Source: Mycobacterium sp. 852014-52450_SCH5900713 (lineage in GTDB: Bacteria > Actinomycetota > Actinomycetes > Mycobacteriales > Mycobacteriaceae). Taken from it: a stretch of DNA of 64,000 nt. Positions within the stretch are counted from its first letter, which is position 1. Each line of letters starts with the position of its first letter. The stretch is from NCBI RefSeq assembly GCF_001667075.1, contig NZ_LZIL01000032.1, positions 62,001 through 126,000 of the forward strand, in the 5' to 3' direction. The notes below the pieces were generated by a model. That model saw only the letters and a list, made by a program, of their open reading frames with translations, had not been told where the DNA came from and did no database searches. This document shows, one piece after another, positions 44,891 to 53,123 of this stretch. A program made the translations under genes and the position numbers.

Positions 44891-45954
44891 CGGCGACGAT
44901 GAATCCGGCTGCCAGTGAGTTGAATATCGAACTATTGGAAGACATCCGGGCCCATGCCGGGGCGCTGGACCGCGGCGAGCAGCAATCCCGTCGCAGTTTC
45001 CCCGCACTGGGTACCGCCGGCCTGCTCCGGCTGGGTGCACCGGCCAACGCCCACGGCAGGCTCCCCGACATGGCCGAAGTGATCCGGTTGATCTCCGGAG
45101 AATGCATGAGCACCGGGTTCTCGTTGTGGGCCCATCGCATGGCGGTGGAGTACTTGCTCACGGCGGCAACGCCTTACAGTACGGTGGCGGCCCGGCCGCT
45201 CCTTGCCGGGACCACGCTGGGGGTGACCGGCATGGCGTCGGCATTCAAGGAGGCGGCGGGCTGCGGAAGCCTGGAGCTGACCGCCACGCCGGTCAAGGGG
45301 GGCTACGTGGTGACCGGGCCGATCAGGTGGGCCAGCAACCTCTACCCCGACTCGACCATGGTGACCGCGGTGCGTACCGACGCCGGGGAGAGGCTGATCG
45401 TGGCCTTGCCGCTGAACACGCCGGGTGTGGTGGTGGGCGATCACTTCGACCTGCTGGCGATGGGTAGCACCGCCTCGTCATACCTGAACCTGACGGGCGC
45501 CTACGTACCCACGGAGCAGGTGTTGTCCCGTGACTTCGAGGACTTCCTGCAAGCGGTCCGCCCGACATTCCTCGTCTTGCAGTCGGCGATGTGTCTGGGC
45601 CTGACCCGGACTGCGGTAAACCAGGCCAAAATCGGTCTCGGCGGGGTGAACTCGGTTTTCAGCGCCCAGGTCGAGCACGTGGCGGAAAGGCTCGCCGATG
45701 CGGAAGCCACGCTGGCGGACCTTGCCGCAGCGGTGGGCGGTGACGAGTCGCCCACCAAGAAGGAGCTGTTGTCGCTGCGGCTCGACGCGGCCGAACTGTC
45801 CAGCGCCAGTGCGGATCTCGAGATCCGCACCGCCGGTGGCAAGGGTTATGCGAGCAGGACATCGGCCAGCCGTCGCTACCGGGAAGCGGCGTTCATCCCG
45901 GTCCAATCCCCTTCCGAAGGGCAGCTCCGCTGGGAACTGGCCGCATGCGCTTGA
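44887..45954 (+). CDS. Acyl-CoA-dehydrogenase-like flavoprotein
   Basis: A 355-residue protein with ATG overlapping the cyanase stop (ATGA). It has the helical N-terminal part, the central beta domain (GVTGMASAFKEAAGCG, then a GGYVVTGPIRWASN block) and a helical C-terminus of the acyl-CoA dehydrogenase superfamily. Most of the usual catalytic glutamate region is not obvious, so it may be a flavin monooxygenase or another non-dehydrogenase member. Its role with cyanase is unknown. Confidence 0.75.
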   Translation: MTATMNPAASELNIELLEDIRAHAGALDRGEQQSRRSFPALGTAGLLRLGAPANAHGRLPDMAEVIRLISGECMSTGFSLWAHRMAVEYLLTAATPYSTVAARPLLAGTTLGVTGMASAFKEAAGCGSLELTATPVKGGYVVTGPIRWASNLYPDSTMVTAVRTDAGERLIVALPLNTPGVVVGDHFDLLAMGSTASSYLNLTGAYVPTEQVLSRDFEDFLQAVRPTFLVLQSAMCLGLTRTAVNQAKIGLGGVNSVFSAQVEHVAERLADAEATLADLAAAVGGDESPTKKELLSLRLDAAELSSASADLEIRTAGGKGYASRTSASRRYREAAFIPVQSPSEGQLRWELAACA

Positions 45955-45964
45955 GTGCGAGACG

Positions 45965-46585
45965 ATGGTGACCCCGGTGGCGGTGCCGCCGGGGGGCACC
46001 AAATCGGAACCCGTGGTCGGCGGGATTCCGCTGGCGGATCTGGTCCGCGACTTTCATCGGCCGATGGTCAATTTCGCCCGCACCATGGTGGATTCGGCGA
46101 CGGTGGCCGAAGAGGCCGTGCAGGAGGCCTGGGTGCAGGTCCTGCAGTCCGCGGATTCATTCGAGGGGCGTTCCTCGGTCGGAACCTGGCTGTTCGGGAT
46201 CGTGAAGAACACCGCGTCGCGGCATCGGCGCCGCGAATCCCGCATCCGCGACCACGAGGTGCTGTCCGCGGATGACGTCGACCCCCTGGTCGGCCGCATG
46301 CATCCCCCCGGCCATCCCGATGCGGGGCACTGGAGTATCCCGCCGTCGCGGCGCTTCCTGCCCGAGGACCACACCGTCGAGAACGAGCTCATCGGGTACG
46401 TCCGTGTGGCGCTGGACGCGCTACCCGAGCGGCAACGGCAGCTGGTCATCCTGCGGGACATCGTCGGCACGACTGCCGAAGAGGCGGCCGGCCTTCTCGA
46501 ACTGACCGCCGAGGGGCAGCGCGCGCTGCTCTACCGCGCCCGCGGAAATCTTCGCCACGAACTGGAAAAGCGGTATCGCCGATGA
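45965..46585 (+). CDS. ECF sigma factor
   Basis: A 206-residue group 4 sigma factor from the ATG at 45965. Region 2 includes EEAVQEAWVQVLQ and GTWLFGIVKNTA; region 4 includes LPERQRQLVILRDIVGTTAEEAA. The linker between the regions is long (about 60 residues, with many His and Pro). It starts 10 nt after the flavoprotein gene and overlaps the anti-sigma-like gene by 4 nt, so the operon probably encodes its own regulator. Confidence 0.92.
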   Translation: MVTPVAVPPGGTKSEPVVGGIPLADLVRDFHRPMVNFARTMVDSATVAEEAVQEAWVQVLQSADSFEGRSSVGTWLFGIVKNTASRHRRRESRIRDHEVLSADDVDPLVGRMHPPGHPDAGHWSIPPSRRFLPEDHTVENELIGYVRVALDALPERQRQLVILRDIVGTTAEEAAGLLELTAEGQRALLYRARGNLRHELEKRYRR

Positions 46586-46851
46586 CCATCCACGACAACG
46601 CAGTCCCCGCGATCGACTGCGTCGACTTCGTCCGCCTCGTCGACGAACTCGTCGACTGCGACCCGCAACAGTGGGGACCGATAGTGGCCAAGCACCTCGA
46701 CGAGTGCCCCCCGTGCCTGGTTTACCTGCAACAGATGCTGGATCTGAGGATTCTACTCAACCACGTCTTCGAGGGGGAGAAGCTCAGCGCGGAGCACATC
46801 ACCGGGGTCATCAACGCGATCAACGCTTTACGGAAAGGCGAACACCCATGA
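46582..46851 (+). CDS. Zinc-finger anti-sigma-like protein
   Basis: An 89-residue protein with the HxxxCxxC motif (HLDECPPC) of zinc-binding anti-sigma factors, coupled by ATGA overlaps to both the sigma gene before it and the channel gene after it. No membrane helix is present, so it would be a soluble sensor that releases the ECF sigma factor when the zinc site is oxidised or altered. Confidence 0.82.
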   Translation: MTIHDNAVPAIDCVDFVRLVDELVDCDPQQWGPIVAKHLDECPPCLVYLQQMLDLRILLNHVFEGEKLSAEHITGVINAINALRKGEHP

Positions 46852-47762
46852 CTCTCGAAGCGCAAGCGCCGCGATTGGAGGACGAAGCGTCCCCGCCGAA
46901 CGCCCTGCCCGGCTTGACTTCTCGCGGGACGCCGAACGTCGTCCCCGACGATCCGTTCGAGCCGCTCAGCGTCGGCGCCATGGTGGACCGAGTGGCCGCC
47001 ATGGCCGTGGAAAAGGCGGCACACCCGTGGGCGTTTCTGATGCGCTCGTTGGTCGGCGGGGTGATGGTCGCCTTCGGAGCGCTGCTGGCATTGATGGTAA
47101 GCACCGGGGTCAAGACCCCGGGCGTCGCCAGCCTGTTGATGGGCCTGGCGTTCGGCATGTCGTTCGTCCTCATCCTGGTGTCCGGCATGTCGCTGATCAC
47201 CGCCGACATGGCCGCGGGATTTCTGGCCGTCCTCAACCGCACCATGAGCGTCGGGGGCTACGCCTTTCTGGTTACCGTCGGCCTCATCGGCAACGTCCTG
47301 GGCGCGCTGGTATTCGTCACGGTGTGCGGGGCCGCGGGAGGCCCATACCTGGGCGCCTTCGCCGAACGGGCGGCTGCCGTCGGCGCGCAGAAGGCCGGCC
47401 AGCCGTTCTGGACCGCACTGCTGCTCGCCGTCGTGTGCACCTGGTTCCTGCAGACGTCGATGTGCATGTTCTTCAAGGCTCGCAGCGACGTCGCCCGCAT
47501 GACCTTCGCATTCTACGGACCGTTCGCATTCGTCATCGGCGGCACCCAGCACGTGATCGCCAACGTAGGCTTCCTCGGTCTTCCCCTGTTGCTCAACCTG
47601 TTTCACCCGGCGGCACCGCGCGGCGGGATCGGTTGGGGGTTCGGCCAACACGGCCTGCTCACCAACCTCGGCATCACCACCGTGGGCAATCTGATCGGCG
47701 GCACGCTGTTGGTGGCATTACCTTTCTGGGTCATCGCGCAGCTACAACGACACCGCGCCTAG
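46848..47762 (+). CDS. Formate/nitrite transporter (FNT) family channel
   Basis: A 304-residue protein from the ATG at 46848 with six membrane helices after a 60-residue hydrophilic N-terminus. The central pore histidine of the family appears in TQHVIANV, comparable to the EHSIANM region of FocA. FNT channels carry small monovalent anions (formate, nitrite, hydrosulfide). Being coupled to a sigma/anti-sigma pair and downstream of cyanase, cyanate transport is a reasonable guess, though unproven. Confidence 0.85.
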   Translation: MTLEAQAPRLEDEASPPNALPGLTSRGTPNVVPDDPFEPLSVGAMVDRVAAMAVEKAAHPWAFLMRSLVGGVMVAFGALLALMVSTGVKTPGVASLLMGLAFGMSFVLILVSGMSLITADMAAGFLAVLNRTMSVGGYAFLVTVGLIGNVLGALVFVTVCGAAGGPYLGAFAERAAAVGAQKAGQPFWTALLLAVVCTWFLQTSMCMFFKARSDVARMTFAFYGPFAFVIGGTQHVIANVGFLGLPLLLNLFHPAAPRGGIGWGFGQHGLLTNLGITTVGNLIGGTLLVALPFWVIAQLQRHRA

Positions 47763-47827
47763 CCGGTGAGTGACCGCGCGGTTACGGCGGGCTTAACAAG
47801 TCCCGCGAAAGCCCTCCGTCCCGTTGG

Positions 47828-47847
47828 TTAGGGACTTAAGCCTCACG
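47828..47847 (+). promoter_or_regulatory. DosR-like box upstream of universal stress gene
   Basis: The 20-mer beginning TTAGGGACTTAAGCC matches about 14 of 20 positions of the DosR consensus. It lies 51 bp before the usp ATG. A partial second site (AAGTCCC, 47798-47804) lies 24 bp further upstream inside a GCGGG/CCCGC hairpin at 47787-47806. Confidence 0.65.
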
Positions 47848-47898
47848 ACCGACTGCCGCCTGGGTTTATAGCGTCGCCGGTGATGGAGGGAGAGCGAA

Positions 47899-48789
47899 AT
47901 GTCCGGACCTGATCAACAGCGCGGCATCGTCGTCGCGGTGGACGGCTCGAAGGCATCGAATGCGGCGGCGATCTGGGCCGCCCACGAAGCGGCGATGCGT
48001 AAGATTCCGCTGACCGTCGTCCACGCGGTGACGACCCCGACCGCCACCTGGCCGCCGGTCCCATACCCCGAGTCTCTAGCGGTGCGGCTGGAAGACGAGG
48101 GCAAGAAGGCGATCATGCACGCGATCAAGCTCGCCGAGGAGGTGCTCCCGGCGGACCGAAAGGTCGCCATCCACCGGGAACTCGTGTACTCCAGCCCGGC
48201 ACTGGCCCTGATCAACATGTCCGGCGAGGCAGAGCTGATCGTGGTGGGCACGGCGGGACGAGGGCTGCTGGCCCGGGGCGTGCTCGGTTCGGTCAGTGCG
48301 ACCGTGGTGCGGCACGCCCATTGCCCGGTCGCGGTCATCCACGGCGACGACATGCCTGACGTGCACAACGCTCCCGTCGTCGTGGGGGTCGACGGGTCGC
48401 CGGCCTCCGAGCTCGCGATCGAAATCGCCTTCGACGAAGCCTCCCGTCGTGGTGTCGGCCTGACGGCCCTACACGCATGGAGTGACATCACGGTAAGCGA
48501 ACTCCCGGAAGCGGATTGGTCTTCCCTGGAAGCGGAGGCCCACCGGAGCCTGGCCGAGAACCTGGCGGGTTGGCAGGAACGCTATCCGGATGTGACGGTG
48601 CAGCGACTGGTCGTACGTGACGGGCCGGCCAGGCAGCTCGCCGAAAAGTCGGAAACGGCCCAGCTCCTCGTCGTGGGCAGTCACGGGCGCGGTGGCCTGA
48701 CCGGTGTGCTGTTGGGATCCGTCAGCAACGCGGTCCTGCATTCGGTTCGGACGCCGGTGATCGTCGCTCGGCCCGGGGCATCCGCCTGA
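47899..48789 (+). CDS. Universal stress protein with two Usp domains
   Basis: A 296-residue tandem Usp protein. Each half ends with the ATP-binding loop: VVGTAGRGLLARGVLGSVS and VVGSHGRGGLTGVLLGSVS. This is the Rv2623-like class that M. tuberculosis induces in hypoxia through DosR, and the upstream box supports the same control here. It may help slow growth and bind ATP. Its 3' end overlaps the convergent hydroxylase frame by 109 bp. Confidence 0.92.
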   Translation: MSGPDQQRGIVVAVDGSKASNAAAIWAAHEAAMRKIPLTVVHAVTTPTATWPPVPYPESLAVRLEDEGKKAIMHAIKLAEEVLPADRKVAIHRELVYSSPALALINMSGEAELIVVGTAGRGLLARGVLGSVSATVVRHAHCPVAVIHGDDMPDVHNAPVVVGVDGSPASELAIEIAFDEASRRGVGLTALHAWSDITVSELPEADWSSLEAEAHRSLAENLAGWQERYPDVTVQRLVVRDGPARQLAEKSETAQLLVVGSHGRGGLTGVLLGSVSNAVLHSVRTPVIVARPGASA

Positions 48790-50318
48790 AGTGCGGCGGG
48801 GCGAAGGACGGTTGCCGTCCAGGCACAAAGGGCGACAAGGTCGCGGTCGGCGTGCGCCACGGTGCGGTCGGGTCGCACCAGTGCGGCGGCGGCACGGCCT
48901 CGTTCTAGCCATGCCGCCAGCGGGCTGCCGGCCTCGGCGACCAGCACGGTCACGTGGCGCTGCCGCAGCGCCGCCTCGTCGGCCGCACCGGGGCGGGCGG
49001 TGCTGATCAACGCGAAACCGCCGCCGAGTACGTCGTCCAACCGTTGACCGTCGCGTAGCACCGGGTTCGGGCAGAGCGTGCCGGCGAGCCGGTGCGGTCG
49101 CACGAATCGGCGTACCAACGCGGAACGGTGCAGCGCAGGGGTTCTCGAGTCGACGACCTTATCTCGCAGGCCGGGGATGAGCCGCAGCCGTGGCAACACC
49201 GCCCGGCGGACCGCATTGCCCAGGCGGCCGCCGCCGGTCATGGCCCAACCGACGCTGAGCGCCAGGCGAATCATGGATCGGGTATGCGGTTTACGTTCCC
49301 GCTCATAGGTTTCCAGAACACCCGGCGCCAGGGTGCCGTGGTGGACTCCGGCGATCTTCCACGCGAGGTTGGCCGCGTCTCGCAGTCCCGCTCCCATACC
49401 TTGGCCGATGAATGGGGGAGTGAGGTGGGCAGCGTCGCCGAGGATGAAGACATTACCTCGACGCCAGCGGTCGGCGATCTGCGCGCGGAAGGTGTACTCG
49501 GCGACCCGCAACAGCGTCAGCTCGCCGATGGATACGGTGCTCGTCCACGGCTCGATCAACGGCCGCAATCGGTCCAGGCTGTCGAAGTCATTCGCGGTTT
49601 CGCCGGCCAGCAATTGGAACTCCCACCGGTATCGGGCCGGCCCGATGCGCATGTATGTCCCCGCGCGATCCGGGTCGCACACCTGGTGGACCCCGTCCCA
49701 CTGGCGCAGATCCGCATCGCTTGCGATGTCCACAACCAGCCAGCGCTGCTGAAAGTTCAGGTCCCGCATGGCCGAGCCGATCCGGGCGCGCACCACGCTG
49801 TTGGCGCCGTCGCAGCCGAGCAGGTAGTCGGCGTCGACCTGATGAACGTGGCCGTCGGAGCGGTCGGTGAAGGTGACCCGGACGTGTGTTCCGTCCGTCA
49901 CGATGTCGGTGACTTCGGCGTTCCCGCGTAGCCGGGCGTTGGGGTGGCGTTCGAGATTGGCCCGCAGCAGGGCCTCCAATTCCGGCTGGTCGAACATGTT
50001 GGCCGGCGGATAGCCGTGCACATCCCGCGCGGGATCGCGGTTGAACTCGGCCAGCGTGCGAAACCGGTTGTCTACCAGCCGCAGGCCCAGCGTCGGCCGA
50101 GAGATCGCGGCGAACTCGTCGGCGATCCCGAGGCGGGCGATGATGCGATAGATCTCATCGTCCAGGTGCACGGCGCGCGGCTGGGTGTACACGCCGGGCC
50201 AACGGTCGAGCACCAGGCAGTCAACACCGTACTGCGCCAACAACGTGGCGGCGGTGACGCCGGTCGGTCCGGCGCCGACGATGACGACGGGGACCCGGCA
50301 AGTGGACGGGGTGCTCAC
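48681..50318 (-). CDS. FAD-dependent aromatic hydroxylase, MhpA-like
   Basis: A 545-residue class A flavin monooxygenase. The N-terminal FAD motif is VGAGPTG, and the second FAD motif is ILGDAAHLTPPFIGQGM (about residue 285). It resembles 3-(3-hydroxyphenyl)propionate hydroxylase. The ATG overlaps the FAH-family stop by 4 nt. The final 35 or so residues run across the 3' end of the convergent usp gene and look like read-through past a lost stop; the true functional end may be near 48790. Confidence 0.88.
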   Translation of the reverse strand: MSTPSTCRVPVVIVGAGPTGVTAATLLAQYGVDCLVLDRWPGVYTQPRAVHLDDEIYRIIARLGIADEFAAISRPTLGLRLVDNRFRTLAEFNRDPARDVHGYPPANMFDQPELEALLRANLERHPNARLRGNAEVTDIVTDGTHVRVTFTDRSDGHVHQVDADYLLGCDGANSVVRARIGSAMRDLNFQQRWLVVDIASDADLRQWDGVHQVCDPDRAGTYMRIGPARYRWEFQLLAGETANDFDSLDRLRPLIEPWTSTVSIGELTLLRVAEYTFRAQIADRWRRGNVFILGDAAHLTPPFIGQGMGAGLRDAANLAWKIAGVHHGTLAPGVLETYERERKPHTRSMIRLALSVGWAMTGGGRLGNAVRRAVLPRLRLIPGLRDKVVDSRTPALHRSALVRRFVRPHRLAGTLCPNPVLRDGQRLDDVLGGGFALISTARPGAADEAALRQRHVTVLVAEAGSPLAAWLERGRAAAALVRPDRTVAHADRDLVALCAWTATVLRPAALQADAPGRATITGVRTECRTALLTDPNSTPVRPPRP

Positions 50319-51259
50319 GCGAATCGGATTGCGGTGCGCTGCGTTCCGAGATCGATGGCCCCGTCGTCGGTGGCCACCGACGCCTCGACGACGTCGCCGT
50401 CATGCAGGTAATTCTGGTTGGCGGCCTGGCGCGAGAAGAACATCTTCCATTTCATGGCGGGCGGCAACAGGTTTCCGATGAGCTGCACGGGCTTCGGCGG
50501 CGCGCTCAGCGCGGTGCCGGCCGGGGTGCCGGTGAGCACCAGGTCGCCCGGGGCGAGTTCCTGGAACTGGGTGAGCGACTGCAGCGCCTCCAGTGGCCGG
50601 TACAGCATGTCGCCCTCGACGAGCGCGTTTTGACGTTCCTGGCCATTGACACGCAGGCGCAGGCGCAGATCGCCGAAGCGCTTGAGCTCATTGGCGGTGA
50701 GTAGCACCAGCTCCGGGCCGACCGGCGTGAACGTCGGATACGACTTTGCCTCGTAGAACTGGGTTTGCGGGAGTTGAATATCCCGCGCGGAGACGTCGTT
50801 CGTGACGACCAACCCGGCGACGAAATCGTCCAGGTTGTCTTCGGAGATGGTGGTGCCGATGGCAATCGCACGACCGATGACCAGGCCGATCTCCACCTCG
50901 TAGTCGAGCAGCCTGACGTGCCGCGGTTTGACGATGTCATCGAAAGGCCCGTTGATGGACGCCGATGCCTTGCGGAAGAACGTGAGCGGGACTGACGCCG
51001 GATCCATGCCCGCGTCCCTGACGTGCGATTCGTAATTGGTCATCTGGGCGATGACTCGGCACGGCCGGGTCACCGGTGAGATCAAGTTGAGGGTGTCGAC
51101 GGCAACGGTCTCGGTACCGTTGGCCGCCTTCTCGATGGCGGCCCGGTCGGCCAGCAGCGCTGCGGTGCTGGTGGCCGTGGTGTCGATCCTGACTGCGCCG
51201 TTGGCGGTCTTGAGCCACCAGGGGGTTTCAGAGGCGGTGTGCAGCACGGAAAGGGTCAT
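50315..51259 (-). CDS. Fumarylacetoacetate-hydrolase-family protein
   Basis: A 314-residue FAH-family enzyme with the metal-binding core: VEIGLVIGRA supplies glutamates and the aspartate lies in TNDVSARDIQ; GDLVLTGTPAGT is the typical C-terminal motif. In aromatic pathways such proteins hydrolyse or hydrate the ring-opened diketo acid. It is coupled by 4-nt overlaps to the dioxygenase-like gene upstream and the hydroxylase downstream. Confidence 0.9.
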   Translation of the reverse strand: MTLSVLHTASETPWWLKTANGAVRIDTTATSTAALLADRAAIEKAANGTETVAVDTLNLISPVTRPCRVIAQMTNYESHVRDAGMDPASVPLTFFRKASASINGPFDDIVKPRHVRLLDYEVEIGLVIGRAIAIGTTISEDNLDDFVAGLVVTNDVSARDIQLPQTQFYEAKSYPTFTPVGPELVLLTANELKRFGDLRLRLRVNGQERQNALVEGDMLYRPLEALQSLTQFQELAPGDLVLTGTPAGTALSAPPKPVQLIGNLLPPAMKWKMFFSRQAANQNYLHDGDVVEASVATDDGAIDLGTQRTAIRFA

Positions 51260-52386
51260 GAGGTGGGAACTTTCAGTAGGCCGACCAGACGTTTGACATC
51301 GAATTCGTTGTCCGCGCGGAGCGCGGTGGCCATCGAAACCAATTCGCGCCGAGCCGATTTCGCGTCGGTTCCGAGGAAATCCCTGCTAGCCGGTGGTCCC
51401 CACTGAGCCAGCCCGGATGCGGTGAAGGGCGCCCAACCCGGGTCCAGCGTGTTGTCGAACAAGTCGCCATCGGTGAAGTGCTCGAACAGATAGCCATCGG
51501 GATCGCGCCAGTAGTCGAAGATCTGGCTGCCCTGAATGTGCCTGCCGATTCCCCAGGACCGGGAATAGCCGCGCGCACCAAGGTATTCGCCGCCGGCGGC
51601 CAGCGCGTCGAGATCGCTGACCTGATACGCCGAATGGACGTAGCGGTTGGCCGGACCGAGGGCCATCGCCAAGGTGTGATGGTCGGCCGGCGTCGAGCCA
51701 CGGTCGCACCGGATGAAACTCATGGTTGGGCCCCGGTCGCGCTGGCCGGGGAAGTACAGGAAATCGCTGACGATCATGCCCAGGTTGTCCAGATACCAGT
51801 TCAGCGTCTCGACGTACTTGGTCGACTGCACCACCAGGTGGCCCAGGCGCTGCACCCGCGCGGGCTCTCGGGGCGGACGCTGGCCGGTGTTCACGCGCCG
51901 CATCTCGTTTCCGAAATTGAAGGCGGGTGGTCGTTGGCCCGGCAGTTCCGGGAGTTCATGCAATCCGGCGACGACGCGGACCGGCATGCCACTGGGGTCG
52001 ATCAACTCGACCGACACCCCGCCGATGGTTTCCGGCAGCGGTCGCACGGATGCGCCTACGGAGTCCGCCAACCGGAGCACGTCGGCCTCGTCGGGCGCCC
52101 GGAACGCCGCGCCGGCGAAGCGGCTGCGCCGGCCGCGCCGCAAGATGAGGCACGGCGCTCCCGCCCACGTTCCGCGGAACTGCAGTTCGTCCGGGCCGTG
52201 TTGCGCCGTGTGGAAGCCGAACGCCCGCGCGAACGCCTCGGCCCGGGTCAGGTCCGGGCGCTCGAACTCCAACCACGCGATGTCGGCGACTTTGATCACC
52301 GGGTTACGCGACCGCCCCGGATGCTCGCCGGGCCGCGCGGTCTGCTCGCTGTGCGCCTTCAGGCGGGCGCTCTCGGTCAAATCCAT
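51256..52386 (-). CDS. Extradiol dioxygenase-like VOC protein
   Basis: A 376-residue protein from the ATG at 52386, which follows GGGAG. It has two VOC repeats; the second carries the probable iron ligands in LGHLVVQST, YVHSAYQV and YLFEHFTDGD, as in extradiol ring-cleaving dioxygenases of the 2,3-dihydroxybiphenyl type. Hydroxylation by the MhpA-like enzyme, ring cleavage here and hydrolysis by the FAH protein would give a complete short route. The aromatic substrate is unknown. Confidence 0.85.
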   Translation of the reverse strand: MDLTESARLKAHSEQTARPGEHPGRSRNPVIKVADIAWLEFERPDLTRAEAFARAFGFHTAQHGPDELQFRGTWAGAPCLILRRGRRSRFAGAAFRAPDEADVLRLADSVGASVRPLPETIGGVSVELIDPSGMPVRVVAGLHELPELPGQRPPAFNFGNEMRRVNTGQRPPREPARVQRLGHLVVQSTKYVETLNWYLDNLGMIVSDFLYFPGQRDRGPTMSFIRCDRGSTPADHHTLAMALGPANRYVHSAYQVSDLDALAAGGEYLGARGYSRSWGIGRHIQGSQIFDYWRDPDGYLFEHFTDGDLFDNTLDPGWAPFTASGLAQWGPPASRDFLGTDAKSARRELVSMATALRADNEFDVKRLVGLLKVPTS

Positions 52387-52403
52387 GACTACTCCCAACT
52401 AAC

Positions 52404-52417
52404 TGACGAAATCGTCA
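52404..52417. promoter_or_regulatory. TetR operator of aromatic operon, copy 1
   Basis: A perfect palindrome TGACGA AA TCGTCA, 18 bp upstream of the dioxygenase ATG and within the divergent gap to the TetR gene. Confidence 0.72.
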
Positions 52418-52445
52418 CATACGAGAGAACGTTCAGTCAAGGATC

Positions 52446-52459
52446 TGACGGAATCCTCA
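52446..52459. promoter_or_regulatory. TetR operator of aromatic operon, copy 2
   Basis: TGACGGAATCCTCA matches copy 1 at 12 of 14 positions and lies 42 bp away, next to the TetR start at 52482. The spacing equals four DNA turns, suiting cooperative binding. Confidence 0.65.
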
Positions 52460-52481
52460 TAACTGATGCATACTGCTGTGA

Positions 52482-53123
52482 ATGAGCACGATGGCAGAAC
52501 CGACCAGGCTGGAGCGGCGCAAGCGGCGTACCCGGGCTGCGCTGGTCAAAGCCGCGCAGCGGCTGATCGCCGAGGGCAAGGTCAATGTCCCGGTCCTGGA
52601 AATCACCCAGGCCGCCGATGTCGGGATGGGATCCTTCTACAACCACTTCGACAGCAAGGAGCAGTTGTTCGAGGCCGCGGTCGCCGACGTACTCGACGCC
52701 TACGGCTCGATGCTCGACCGGCTCACCGAGGCCATCGAGGACCCGGCCCAAACTTTCGCCACCAGTTTCCGGCTGACTGGCCGGCTGTTTCGTCGGCACC
52801 CGCAGGAGAGCCGGATTCTGTTGGCCAACGGGCTGGAATTGCTGTCGTCGGAACGGGGTCTGGCGCCGCGCGCACTCCGCGACATCAAAGCCGGCGTGGC
52901 GGCCGGGCGGTTCGACGTCGAGGACCCCGAGTTAGCCCTCGCCATGGCCGGGGGTGCGCTGCTGGGCCTCGGAAATTTGTTGCGTGACCATCCCGATCGC
53001 GACGACGCGCGCGCCGCCGACGTCGTCACCGAGCACGTTCTGCGGTTGTTCGGGCTCAGCGCCGACGAAGCGCACGCCATCTGCCAACTCCCCTTACCGG
53101 ACGGGGGACTTTTCGAAGGCTAG
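52482..53123 (+). CDS. TetR-family regulator of the aromatic operon
   Basis: A 213-residue protein with helix-turn-helix ITQAADVGMGSFYNHF (about residues 42-57) followed by DSKEQLFEAA. It diverges from the dioxygenase, FAH and hydroxylase operon with two related palindromes in the 95-bp gap, so repression of both directions with release by an aromatic inducer is likely. It overlaps the convergent flavoprotein gene by 4 nt. Confidence 0.9.
   Translation: MSTMAEPTRLERRKRRTRAALVKAAQRLIAEGKVNVPVLEITQAADVGMGSFYNHFDSKEQLFEAAVADVLDAYGSMLDRLTEAIEDPAQTFATSFRLTGRLFRRHPQESRILLANGLELLSSERGLAPRALRDIKAGVAAGRFDVEDPELALAMAGGALLGLGNLLRDHPDRDDARAADVVTEHVLRLFGLSADEAHAICQLPLPDGGLFEG

Noticed and set aside
47787..47806. 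GCGGG/CCCGC hairpin as a terminator for the FNT gene
   Set aside because: No T-run, and it overlaps a DosR half-site; function cannot be decided by eye.
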